A stretch of 64,000 bases of DNA from Parietaria judaica (taxonomy: Eukaryota; Streptophyta; Magnoliopsida; Rosales; Urticaceae). The notes under the pieces are model-generated. The model was given only the letters and a program-made list of their open reading frames with translations, was not told the DNA's origin and made no database searches. Both the position numbers and the translations under genes were made by a program. The stretch lies in the NCBI GenBank assembly GCA_954871525.1, contig OX940863.1, positions 23,882,001 through 23,946,000 of the forward strand. Reading direction: 5' to 3'. Below are positions 34,284 to 47,400 of this stretch, one piece after another. Every line of letters begins with the position of its first letter. The stretch's first letter is position 1.

Positions 34284-34927
34284 CGGTAATGAAAGATTAT
34301 TTCGCATCACATGTTTCATATTTTTGGCATAACTAACTCATTTTTTGTCTAAAATTTATAAATAAATACCCGTTAGAAAGATAAAATATTTATCTACAAC
34401 TTTTTAGTTTTACGTTTCATCATAAAAAGTCATTAAGTATATTAAAATTTGCTCGAAACAAATATTTTGCATTAAACTAATGTCCAATTTTATGTTGTAT
34501 TTGAAATTTCGTATTTTTCTAAAACTTATTTTACAAAACTTAAAACACTAAAGTTGTATATCTATCTCTTATCTTTCCAACCACAGGTCGTGCATAAAAT
34601 TTGGACAAAAAATGAGTGAGTTATGTCAAAAATACGAAAAGTGTGCATATAGAGGAGGACAACTCTCTAACGGTCAAGTGACAGAAAACACGAAAATATT
34701 TAACGGATCAAACATTGGGTACATTAGCCGCCGAAAATAAACATTGGGTACATAATCTGCAGAAGATCAAACATTGAGTACATTAACCGCAGTGGCTCAG
34801 ATGGGTCGAATGGAGTTGGCTGCATCCGCTAGGCCCATGTTGGGAAGGTTTTCATATTATGCACGTTTGCTAGTATATTTAACAAAACAAACGAGCTGAA
34901 AATAAATAAGACTCTAAAGATTATGTT

Positions 34928-37014
34928 TCAGTTGCTATAACATTGCCAGCTGCGCAAGGGCTTTCCGGCTTTTCTTTTATGTTTGGGTAGCTCCACCGCG
35001 GTCTGATCTACTGTAGTTGAACCATCATCCCAATCCAACAGAAACCGCACTTTTTTATTCGTCTGAAAAATTGACGGTTGATCCAACGCAAAACGAAATT
35101 GTTCGTATTCAATTCCATCGCTTTTACCATTCAATGACAAATCTCCATTAAAATCGATCTTCGCTTCGCAACAGTTTCTCGCAGAAAATCTACACATCAA
35201 TCTTAGTATTCCGAATTCATAGACAGACGAAGAATGTACTCCAACTAAAAGAATTATAAACCTCTAGTTTAATCACAAATGTGCTAATCCAATACATCAA
35301 CATAAATAAAGAGTGAAAGATTCCGTACATTTTGTGCGAAAACATTTAATAAACCTACATTAATAAAAAAATGAAAGTCAATCTCGAACATTCAATTATG
35401 TACAATGGATTAAAAATCTAGCGGAATTGACTAAAAATTATTGGTGGCGCACACGTGAACATAAGAGCCTAGTTTTGTTTTTGCCTCAAACCACAACAAA
35501 CTAACAAGATACACGAAAATGCCATAAAAGGGAAAATTAAAGCAAGATTTTCATACCTTTTGGAGACTAATCTCGACATTGTCATTTATTGAAAAAGATA
35601 TAATCTTCGGATGGCAGCTCCAGAGCACTCCTTCCAAAAGAGCAGCACAACGAGTTTCGTCTATATAATATAGACATTTGAGTTCCAAATGATCCACTTT
35701 GACTGATGTTGGATTCTCGTCTTCTCCCACCACTTTGGAATCAAAACAAACCTACCACCGGAAAAAAAAGAAAAAAAAAAAGTCAGCGCCAAGAAAAACC
35801 TTTTGTCGCAAACTCAATTAATAAATAAAAAGATACTCCGAACCTCGAAAGCCACGCATATATACCTCGTTACCAAAGAAGGATATTGTCAAATATTTAA
35901 GCAGAGTTGGGTTTTCGAGGAATCTTCTCAAGTCAACAAACTTAGAGCTGTCAAGTACAACTCTAAGCGGAGCGTCCAAGTTATATCTCACATCCACGTT
36001 GCCACGAACAAAGTTTGACGACATGTGAGGAAATTTCACAATGGCGGCTTCGAATAAGAATTGTGATAAAGTTGGGGCATCGATGAAAATAGATTCAATC
36101 TTACTACATTGATTGATCGTGAGAGACTTGAGCCGCAGATGAGAGATCCTAACCTTATTAAGAACCTGGCAAAAGGCAAGTTTAAGAGTCTCGAAGCCGG
36201 GAAATTTTGACATCAACACACCAATTTCATCATCAGTGATTTCACTATTATTTACTTCCAAATATTTCAGAGCATGACACGAACTCAGATCAGACGCACC
36301 AGGCACAAAATACTGGCACCGGAAGTGTAGGAGAGATGGGGCATCAACGAAGATCCTCACAGTTTCAGGTACCAACAGTATCTCTAAGTGCTCGAGTTTA
36401 TGGAGTTTGGAGATCTCAATGCTCTTAGAGCCATAAATGTGCCAAAACATGAGCTTCGTGATGTTGGGGCAGTTTTCGGTGATATCTCTGATGATTTTCT
36501 CGCTCGTGATGACCTCAAACAGAGCCAAGTATGGAAGATTAAAAAACTTGGAGGAACCCGCATTTGAGTTTATGGAAAACACCGTCTCTGAGAGAGGATA
36601 GGCAATACTTTGGTGGGCTGGATGGAGAATGGCTCCGAATAGCAACCGAAAAATACCGTTGCTAAGAGCAAAGGGGAGCCAAGCATTGATGCGCGAAATC
36701 GAGTGGGCTTGGATGCTATGCAAACTGAGAATCAAGCTCTGAATCCTAAGCCCCCTCTGAGTAAATGTTTGCAGAGACGAATCAACAACGCTCAAGAACT
36801 CTTCGACTCGATCTTGGTAGTCCGGCGCATCCTTGTCGATGTGCTGCATAAATTCTTTTTGGTCGAAGCAGAATGCAGGATTGGACTTATGAGCAAAATT
36901 CCAATGCTTGGACAACACAGATGTTCTATAAAATTCAGCGACATGGAGACGCATCTGAATTTGGTGCAAGATATGCACCGGTAGCTTGGAGATCAGATCG
37001 ACGTTGCAATCCAT
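34928..37014 (-). pseudogene. F-box/LRR gene copy 2, exon 3 frameshifted by a 56-bp deletion
   Basis: Exon 1 37014-35866 and exon 2 35751-35557 are open and essentially identical to copies 3 and 4. In exon 3 (35189-34928) one of two ATCGATCTTCGC repeats and the DNA between them is missing, which shifts the frame. Translation stops at 35148-35150 after RSEDRF, giving ~461 aa instead of 553. The F-box and LRRs remain but the C-terminal domain (WHHNLKAAKIDFNG to FLLDWDD) is lost. The product might still be made as a truncated protein, so 'pseudogene' is a judgement. Confidence 0.85.
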
Positions 37015-37933
37015 ACTAAGCTTTTTTTCACAAACTCCAAAACCTAAATTTCAAACAAAAGATTAGTATGTATATAAAAACAAAATCGAGCATTGGGTAT
37101 ACAAAGTGGCAAAAGATACTCAAAGAAACGAGCAGTACAAAACTAATTTTTCAAAAAGCATATAGTTAATCATGAATTTCACAAAAAAACATAAAATTTT
37201 GTGAATATATATAAAGATTTTTTTACACCTTAAATTAGAAAATTGTGATGATATGCTACAAAGATAATATCATTCATGTTGTCATGATTACTTGAATGAA
37301 GGTTAAAATATAGTTTCTTTGATATAAGATAACTCGGCATAAAGCGAGATAATTTGTTTTTTCAAACATGGATATGAATCGGCTCAACCTTGACCAGATC
37401 AATACTGAATAATAGTGATAAAATCCTATGCGATTCAATGGAAACTTTTGCTAATTAATAGTAAGATTAAAAAGGAGACTTCTTCATTTTCCATGTCGTG
37501 CTCGAGATTATACAAAGAGGATAATAACTGATGCATAAATATTTTTCTAACCTGAAAGACACCTATGAGATTCATCAGCTTGAACTCTTCATTTTCTCCA
37601 CTAACTTTGAACAGAACCTGGAAAATCTATTAACCCAACGAATAGCTGAGAAAACACAGCCCGAAATTGAATAAGGGTTTATTTCACACCCGAAATTAAC
37701 CCAAAACCAACTCCTATTGAATCCCTCTTTCGCCCCTCCGACACCGGAGATTCTTCGTCCTTCTGTTGTAGCGGTCGGCCAACTCTTCGTGCGTCTTTTG
37801 TCTTTCATTTAGATTCCTATTTCGATCGTTTTTCGCCGACCAAGAGTTCAAAACGTGCAAAAGAGTTTCGGAGGCACATTTCGGCATCGATCATCGTCTT
37901 CATCCTTTCTTCGGCATTAACAAAGCAATTGAA

Positions 37934-39327
37934 ATGGAGGTCCAGGTAAATATTTATTCTTTAACTTTCTACGTTACCGGCATAAGTAATGATGCTATAG
38001 TTTTCATAGTTTACATACGATTTAATTTATTGTCTAGGTTACGAAGAAAATGTACTTGGATGATAAATTATATGAGTGTGGACAAGTATAAGGATCAATT
38101 TAGCACAACCGCTATATATTTTTATTCCACCATCTATCTGATACCGCTATATAATCTATTTGTTACCGCTATATACTTTAGATCTCGCCGGATAGCAGTA
38201 GTATAATAGTCGAATAAGAGGATGGCGGATGTGCTAAAATGATTCGCTAATATTTCATTCCACTATCTACCTATCACCTATGAACGCTTTAGATCACTCT
38301 CGTTATCTACTAATCTAGTTATGATTGTTTTGCAGCCGTTAAAGCTACATCCAATGTTGTTGAAGGAAGAATATTACAAGAATAAACTCACCACCAAACA
38401 AACAAATTTCCACAATCATACCGAAGAACTTAGAAACGGGTTGAACGATGAGGAGCTACAGTGGTTCTGGAGCACCCACTTTGGATTGTTGGATGTCCCA
38501 CTACACTACAAGCATTGTGTCCAACTTTTGTGGAATTTGCTCATCAGATACACCGAAGAACAACCACACGACAAGGAGATGTGGATGTTGGTAAACAACG
38601 TTCCATTATGGTACGGGATTCAGGAATTTGCAATCCTCACAGGTCTTTATTGCCATAACCTGCCAATAATAGGGATTACTCAAGATGAAAATGAACATGA
38701 GCGTCTCTACAAAGTTTTCAAGATACGCTTATGGCCAAATTCTACGGAGAAGAAGGTGAAACTTAACATGATTGTGAAGTGAATCCAAAGTAGTGAGGAT
38801 AATCATGTGAGTGAGGATGATAATAAGCGCTTGATATTGTTGTACTTCGTCTTCGGAGTGAACTGTTTCAAGGACAGAGATTTCTGCCCAGCTACAGAGT
38901 TTATTCTATTGGTGGAAAACCTTGAGGAATTCGTTGCTTATCCTTGGCGAAGAATTTCTTTCGAGTACTCATTAGAACAGCTCCATTCTAAGGGAAGAAA
39001 GGAGCTGCTTGCGAAGCTAAGGCAAAAATCAGGTGGACATGAGCATTCTTGGGTTCTTACACCCACTACAGGTATATGTAAACTGTTTTAGTTGTTTATT
39101 TTCTCCATAAGTCTTGCATTCAAATTAACATTTTAACTCTGCAATTTTTGGCGTACGAGTGTTTGCCAGCAGTGGTAGCGTTTTTAGCTGACCATCTAGA
39201 GTCGGCAGACGAAGAACCGCGAATGTGCAAATGGAAAACGCGGCCAATCGGTACTTATCATAAGGAATTCACAGAGATTGATACGGTTATAGAGACGGGG
39301 GTTTTCGCGATGAGTTGCTTAACATAG
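37934..39327 (+). pseudogene. DUF1985 MULE gene relic, copy 2
   Basis: Same structure as copy 1, with the same in-frame TGA (about 38780) and the same truncated 3' end at the unit junction. It shares the C variants at CTTCGTC and CACTACAGG with copy 1 rather than with copies 3 and 4. Confidence 0.75.
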
Positions 39328-39971
39328 CGGTAATGAAAGATTATTTCGCATCACATGTTTCATATTTTTGGCATAACTAACTCATTTTTTGTCTAAAATT
39401 TATAAATAAATACCCGTTAGAAAGATAAAATATTTATCTACAACTTTTTAGTTTTACGTTTCATCATAAAAAGTCATTAAGTATATTAAAATTTGCTCGA
39501 AACAAATATTTTGCATTAAACTAATGTCCAATTTTATGTTGTATTTGAAATTTCGTATTTTTCTAAAACTTATTTTACAAAACTTAAAACACTAAAGTTG
39601 TAGATCTATCTCTTATCTTTCCAACCACAGGTCGTGCATAAAATTTGGACAAAAAATGAGTGAGTTATGTCAAAAATACGAAAAGTGTGCATATAGAGGA
39701 GGACAACTCTCTAACGGTCAAGTGACAGAAAACACGAAAATATTTAACGGATCAAACATTGGGTACATTAGCCGCCAAAAATAAACATTGGGTACATAAT
39801 CTGCAGAAGATCAAACATTGAGTACATTAACCGCAGTGGCTCAGATGGGTCGAATGGAGTTGGCTGCACCCGCTAGGCCCATGTTGGGAAGGTTTTCATA
39901 TTATGCACGTTTGCTAGTATATTTAACAAAACAAACGAGCTGAAAATAAATAAGACTCTAAAGATTATGTT

Positions 39972-42113
39972 TCAGTTGCTATAACATTGCCAGCTGCGCA
40001 AGGGCTTTCCGGCTTTTCTTTTATGTTTGGGTAGCTCCACCGCGGTCTGATCTACTGTAGTTGAACCATCATCCCAATCCAACAGAAACCGCACTTTTTT
40101 ATTCGTCTGAAAAATTGACGGTTGATCCAACGCAAAACGAAATTGTTCGTATTCAATTCCATCGCTTTTACCATTCAATGACAAATCTCCATTAAAATCG
40201 ATCTTCGCAGCTTTCAAGTTGTGATGCCAGCACATGGTCCCATTGCAGCACGATCGATCTTCGCTTCGCAACAGTTTCTCGCAGAAAATCTACACATCAA
40301 TCTTAGTATTCCGAATTCATAGACAGACGAAGAATGTACTCCAACTAAAAGAATTATAAACCTCTAGTTTAATCACAAATGTGCTAATCCAATACATCAA
40401 CATAAATAAAGAGTGAAAGATTCCGTACATTTTGTGCGAAAACATTTAATAAACCTACATTAATAAAAAAATGAAAGTCAATCTCGAACATTCAATTATG
40501 TACAATGGATTAAAAATCTAGCGGAATTGACTAAAAATTATTGGTGGCGCACACGTGAACATAAGAGCCTAGTTTTGTTTTTGCCTCAAACCACAACAAA
40601 CTAACAAGATACACGAAAATGCCATAAAAGGGAAAATTAAAGCAAGATTTTCATACCTTTTGGAGACTAATCTCGACATTGTCATTTATTGAAAAAGATA
40701 TAATCTTCGGATGGCAGCTCCAGAGCACTCCTTCCAAAAGAGCAGCACAACGAGTTTCGTCTATATAATATAGACATTTGAGTTCCAAATGATCCACTTT
40801 GACTGATGTTGGATTCTCGTCTTCTCCCGCCACTTTGGAATCAAAACAAACCTACCACCGGAAAAAAAAGAAAAAAAAAAGTCAGCGCCAAGAAAAACCT
40901 TTTGTCGCAAACTCAATTAATAAATAAAAAGATACTCCGAACCTCGAAAGCCACGCATATATACCTCGTTACCAAAGAAGGATATTGTCAAATATTTAAG
41001 CAGAGTTGGGTTTTCGAGGAATCTTCTCAAGTCAACAAACTTAGAGCTGTCAAGTACAACTCTAAGCGGAGCGTCCAAGTTATATCTCACATCCACGTTG
41101 CCACGAACAAAGTTTGACGACATGTGAGGAAATTTCACAATGGCGGCTTCGAATAAGAATTGTGATAAAGTTGGGGCATCGATGAAAATAGATTCAATCT
41201 TACTACATTGATTGATCGTGAGAGACTTGAGCCGCAGATGAGAGATCCTAACCTTATTAAGAACCTGGCAAAAGGCAAGTTTAAGAGTCTCGAAGCCGGG
41301 AAATTTTGACATCAACACACCAATTTCATCATCAGTGATTTCACTATTATTTACTTCCAAATATTTCAGAGCATGACACGAACTCAGATCAGACGCACCA
41401 GGCACAAAATACTGGCACCGGAAGTGTAGGAGAGATGGGGCATCAACGAAGATCCTCACAGTTTCAGGTACCAACAGTATCTCTAAGTGCTCGAGTTTAT
41501 GGAGTTTGGAGATCTCAATGCTCTTAGAGCCATAAATGTGCCAAAACATGAGCTTCGTGATGTTGGGGCAGTTTTCGGTGATATCTCTGATGATTTTCTC
41601 GCTCGTGATGACCTCAAACAGAGCCAAGTATGGAAGATTAAAAAACTTGGAGGAACCCGCATTTGAGTTTATGGAAAACACCGTCTCTGAGAGAGGATAG
41701 GCAATACTTTGGTGGGCTGGATGGAGAATGGCTCCGAATAGCAACCGAAAAATACCGTTGCTAAGAGCAAAGGGGAGCCAAGCATTGATGCGCGAAATCG
41801 AGTGGGCTTGGATGCTATGCAAACTGAGAATCAAGCTCTGAATCCTAAGCCCCCTCTGAGTAAATGTTTGCAGAGACGAATCAACAACGCTCAAGAACTC
41901 TTCGACTCGATCTTGGTAGTCCGGCGCATCCTTGTCGATGTGCTGCATAAATTCTTTTTGGTCGAAGCAGAATGCAGGATTGGACTTATGAGCAAAATTC
42001 CAATGCTTGGACAACACAGATGTTCTATAAAATTCAGCGACATGGAGACGCATCTGAATTTGGTGCAAGATATGCACCGGTAGCTTGGAGATCAGATCGA
42101 CGTTGCAATCCAT
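39972..42113 (-). CDS. F-box/LRR protein, array copy 3 (intact)
   Basis: Exon 1 42113-40965 (383 codons), exon 2 40851-40657 (65), exon 3 40289-39972 (105 plus stop). All GT-AG, phase 0, total 553 aa. F-box at ~5-45 (DLISKLPVHILHQIQ, VLSKHW). LRR-like segments at ~155-340 (FFNLPYLALFEV, NCPNITKLMFWH, DAPSLLHFRCQY, LRLKSLTINQC). The C-terminal region has WHHNLKAAKIDFNGDL and RFLLDWDDGSTTVD and ends Lys-rich. By family it should act as the substrate receptor of an SCF E3 ubiquitin ligase; the target is unknown. The predicted exon-1 product is identical to that of copy 4 and both are open throughout, so both could be expressed. Its divergent neighbour is the DUF1985 relic. Confidence 0.9.
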
Positions 42114-43032
42114 ACTAAGCTTTTTTTCACAAACTCCAAAACCTAAATTTCAAACAAAAGATTAGTATGTATATAAAAACAAAATCGAGCATTGGGTATA
42201 CAAAGTGGCAAAAGATACTCAAAGAAACGAGCAGTACAAAACTAATTTTTCAAAAAGCATATAGTTAATCATGAATTTCACAAAAAAACATAAAATTTTG
42301 TGAATATATATAAAGATTTTTTTACACCTTAAATTAGAAAATTGTGATGATATGCTACAAAGATAATATCATTCATGTTGTCATGATTACTTGAATGAAG
42401 GTTAAAATATAGTTTCTTTGATATAAGATAACTCGGCATAAAGCGAGATAATTTGTTTTTTCAAACATGGATATGAATCGGCTCAACCTTGACCAGATCA
42501 ATACTGAATAATAGTGATAAAATCCTATGCGATTCAATGGAAACTTTTGCTAATTAATAGTAAGATTAAAAAGGAGACTTCTTCATTTTCCATGTCGTGC
42601 TCGAGATTATACAAAGAGGATAATAACTGATGCATAAATATTTTTCTAACCTGAAAGACACCTATGAGATTCATCAGCTTGAACTCTTCATTTTCTCCAC
42701 TAACTTTGAACAGAACCTGGAAAATCTATTAACCCAACGAATAGCTGAGAAAACACAGCCCGAAATTGAATAAGGGTTTATTTCACACCCGAAATTAACC
42801 CAAAACCAACTCCTATTGAATCCCTCTTTCGCCCCTCCGACACCGGAGATTCTTCGTCCTTCTGTTGTAGCGGTCGGCCAACTCTTCGTGCGTCTTTTGT
42901 CTTTCATTTAGATTCCTATTTCGATCGTTTTTCGCCGACCAAGAGTTCAAAACGTGCAAAAGAGTTTCGGAGGCACATTTCGGCATCGATCATCGTCTTC
43001 ATCCTTTCTTCGGCATTAACAAAGCAATTGAA

Positions 43033-44426
43033 ATGGAGGTCCAGGTAAATATTTATTCTTTAACTTTCTACGTTACCGGCATAAGTAATGATGCTATAGT
43101 TTTCATAGTTTACATACGATTTAATTTATTGTCTAGGTTACGAAGAAAATGTACTTGGATGATAAATTATATGAGTGTGGACAAGTATAAGGATCAATTT
43201 AGCACAACCGCTATATATTTTTATTCCACCATCTATCTGATACCGCTATATAATCTATTTGTTACCGCTATATACTTTAGATCTCGCCGGATAGCAGTAG
43301 TATAATAGTCGAATAAGAGGATGGCGGATGTGCTAAAATGATTCGCTAATATTTCATTCCACTATCTACCTATCACCTATGAACGCTTTAGATCACTCTC
43401 GTTATCTACTAATCTAGTTATGATTGTTTTGCAGCCGTTAAAGCTACATCCAATGTTGTTGAAGGAAGAATATTACAAGAATAAACTCACCACCAAACAA
43501 ACAAATTTCCACAATCATACCGAAGAACTTAGAAACGGGTTGAACGATGAGGAGCTACAGTGGTTCTGGAGCACCCACTTTGGATTGTTGGATGTCCCAC
43601 TACACTACAAGCATTGTGTCCAACTTTTGTGGAATTTGCTCATCAGATACACCGAAGAACAACCACACGACAAGGAGATGTGGATGTTGGTAAACAACGT
43701 TCCATTATGGTACGGGATTCAGGAATTTGCAATCCTCACAGGTCTTTATTGCCATAACCTGCCAATAATAGGGATTACTCAAGATGAAAATGAACATGAG
43801 CGTCTCTACAAAGTTTTCAAGATACGCTTATGGCCAAATTCTACGGAGAAGAAGGTGAAACTTAACATGATTGTGAAGTGAATCCAAAGTAGTGAGGATA
43901 ATCATGTGAGTGAGGATGATAAGAAGCGCTTGATATTGTTGTACTTTGTCTTCGGAGTGAACTGTTTCAAGGACAGAGATTTCTGCCCAGCTACAGAGTT
44001 TATTCTATTGGTGGAAAACCTTGAGGAATTCGTTGCTTATCCTTGGCGAAGAATTTCTTTCGAGTACTCATTAGAACAGCTCCATTCTAAGGGAAGAAAG
44101 GAGCTGCTTGCGAAGCTAAGGCAAAAATCAGGTGGACATGAGCATTCTTGGGTTCTTACACCCACTATAGGTATATGTAAACTGTTTTAGTTGTTTATTT
44201 TCTCCATAAGTCTTGCATTCAAATTAACATTTTAACTCTGCAATTTTTGGCGTACGAGTGTTTGCCAGCAGTGGTAGCGTTTTTAGCTGACCATCTAGAG
44301 TCGGCAGACGAAGAACCGCGAATGTGCAAATGGAAAACGCGGCCAATCGGTACTTATCATAAGGAATTCACAGAGATTGATACGGTTATAGAGACGGGGG
44401 TTTTCGCGATGAGTTGCTTAACATAG
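43033..44426 (+). pseudogene. DUF1985 MULE gene relic, copy 3
   Basis: As copy 1, with the shared TGA (about 43879) and truncated end. It has Lys for Asn in SEDDKKRL and carries the T variants CTTTGTC and CACTATAGG shared with copy 4. Confidence 0.75.
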
Positions 44427-44431
44427 CGGTA

Positions 44432-47400
44432 ATGAAAGATTATTTCGCATCACATGTTTCATATTTTTGGCATAACTAACTCATTTTTTGTCTAAAATTT
44501 ATAAATAAATACCCGTTAGAAAGATAAAATATTTATCTACAACTTTTTAGTTTTACGTTTCATCATAAAAAGTCATTAAGTATATTAAAATTTGCTCGAA
44601 ACAAATATTTTGCATTAAACTAATGTCCAATTTTATGTTGTATTTGAAATTTCGTATTTTTCTAAAACTTATTTTACAAAACTTAAAACACTAAAGTTGT
44701 AGATCTATCTCTTATCTTTCCAACCACAGGTCGTGCATAAAATTTGGACAAAAAATGAGTGAGTTATGTCAAAAATACGAAAAGTGTGCATATAGAGGAG
44801 GACAACTCTCTAACGGTCAAGTGACAGAAAACACGAAAATATTTAACGGATCAAACATTGGGTACATTAGCCGCCAAAAATAAACATTGGGTACATAATC
44901 TGCAGAAGATCAAACATTGAGTACATTAACCGCAGTGGCTCAGATGGGTCGAATGGAGTTGGCTGCACCCGCTAGGCCCATGTTGGGAAGGTTTTCATAT
45001 TATGCACGTTTGCTAGTATATTTAACAAAACAAACGAGCTGAAAATAAATAAGACTCTAAAGATTATGTTTCAGTTGCTATAACATTGCCAGCTGCGCAA
45101 GGGCTTTCCGGCTTTTCTTTTATGTTTGGGTAGCTCCACCGCGGTCTGATCTACTGTAGTTGAACCATCATCCCAATCCAACAGAAACCGCACTTTTTTA
45201 TTCGTCTGAAAAATTGACGGTTGATCCAACGCAAAACGAAATTGTTCGTATTCAATTCCATCGCTTTTACCATTCAATGACAAATCTCCATTAAAATCGA
45301 TCTTCGCAGCTTTCAAGTTGTGATGCCAGCACATGGTCCCATTGCAGCACGATCGATCTTCGCTTCGCAACAGTTTCTCGCAGAAAATCTACACATCAAT
45401 CTTAGTATTCCGAATTCATAGACAGACGAAGAATGTACTCCAACTAAAAGAATTATAAACCTCTAGTTTAATCACAAATGTGCTAATCCAATACATCAAC
45501 ATAAATAAAGAGTGAAAGATTCCGTACATTTTGTGCGAAAACATTTAATAAACCTACATTAATAAAAAAATGAAAGTCAATCTCGAACATTCAATTATGT
45601 ACAATGGATTAAAAATCTAGCGGAATTGACTAAAAATTATTGGTGGCGCACACGTGAACATAAGAGCCTAGTTTTGTTTTTGCCTCAAACCACAACAAAC
45701 TAACAAGATACACGAAAATGCCATAAAAGGGAAAATTAAAGCAAGATTTTCATACCTTTTGGAGACTAATCTCGACATTGTCATTTATTGAAAAAGATAT
45801 AATCTTCGGATGGCAGCTCCAGAGCACTCCTTCCAAAAGAGCAGCACAACGAGTTTCGTCTATATAATATAGACATTTGAGTTCCAAATGATCCACTTTG
45901 ACTGATGTTGGATTCTCGTCTTCTCCCGCCACTTTGGAATCAAAACAAACCTACCACCGGAAAAAAAAGAAAAAAAAAAAGTCAGCGCCAAGAAAAACCT
46001 TTTGTCGCAAACTCAATTAATAAATAAAAAGATACTCCGAACCTCGAAAGCCACGCATATATACCTCGTTACCAAAGAAGGATATTGTCAAATATTTAAG
46101 CAGAGTTGGGTTTTCGAGGAATCTTCTCAAGTCAACAAACTTAGAGCTGTCAAGTACAACTCTAAGCGGAGCGTCCAAGTTATATCTCACATCCACGTTG
46201 CCACGAACAAAGTTTGACGACATGTGAGGAAATTTCACAATGGCGGCTTCGAATAAGAATTGTGATAAAGTTGGGGCATCGATGAAAATAGATTCAATCT
46301 TACTACATTGATTGATCGTGAGAGACTTGAGCCGCAGATGAGAGATCCTAACCTTATTAAGAACCTGGCAAAAGGCAAGTTTAAGAGTCTCGAAGCCGGG
46401 AAATTTTGACATCAACACACCAATTTCATCATCAGTGATTTCACTATTATTTACTTCCAAATATTTCAGAGCATGACACGAACTCAGATCAGACGCACCA
46501 GGCACAAAATACTGGCACCGGAAGTGTAGGAGAGATGGGGCATCAACGAAGATCCTCACAGTTTCAGGTACCAACAGTATCTCTAAGTGCTCGAGTTTAT
46601 GGAGTTTGGAGATCTCAATGCTCTTAGAGCCATAAATGTGCCAAAACATGAGCTTCGTGATGTTGGGGCAGTTTTCGGTGATATCTCTGATGATTTTCTC
46701 GCTCGTGATGACCTCAAACAGAGCCAAGTATGGAAGATTAAAAAACTTGGAGGAACCCGCATTTGAGTTTATGGAAAACACCGTCTCTGAGAGAGGATAG
46801 GCAATACTTTGGTGGGCTGGATGGAGAATGGCTCCGAATAGCAACCGAAAAATACCGTTGCTAAGAGCAAAGGGGAGCCAAGCATTGATGCGCGAAATCG
46901 AGTGGGCTTGGATGCTATGCAAACTGAGAATCAAGCTCTGAATCCTAAGCCCCCTCTGAGTAAATGTTTGCAGAGACGAATCAACAACGCTCAAGAACTC
47001 TTCGACTCGATCTTGGTAGTCCGGCGCATCCTTGTCGATGTGCTGCATAAATTCTTTTTGGTCGAAGCAGAATGCAGGATTGGACTTATGAGCAAAATTC
47101 CAATGCTTGGACAACACAGATGTTCTATAAAATTCAGCGACATGGAGACGCATCTGAATTTGGTGCAAGATATGCACCGGTAGCTTGGAGATCAGATCGA
47201 CGTTGCAATCCATACTAAGCTTTTTTTCACAAACTCCAAAACCTAAATTTCAAACAAAAGATTAGTATGTATATAAAAACAAAATCGAGCATTGGGTATA
47301 CAAAGTGGCAAAAGATACTCAAAGAAACGAGCAGTACAAAACTCATTTTTCAAAAAGCATATAGTTAATCATGAATTTCACAAAAAAACATAAAATTTTG

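Larger units (their letters stand above)
25176..34288. repeat. Tandem array unit, copy 1 (interrupted by an LTR element)
   Basis: Without the 4007-bp LTR insertion and its 5-bp duplication the unit is ~5101 bp. Order: foldback right arm, F-box gene (minus), shared upstream region, DUF1985 relic (plus). Confidence 0.95.
34289..39332. repeat. Tandem array unit, copy 2
   Basis: 5044 bp. Shorter than the others by a 56-bp deletion in F-box exon 3 and longer by one A in a poly-A run. Begins with the foldback right arm only. Confidence 0.97.
39333..44431. repeat. Tandem array unit, copy 3
   Basis: 5099 bp. Differs from copy 4 by a handful of substitutions and one poly-A length change. Confidence 0.97.
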
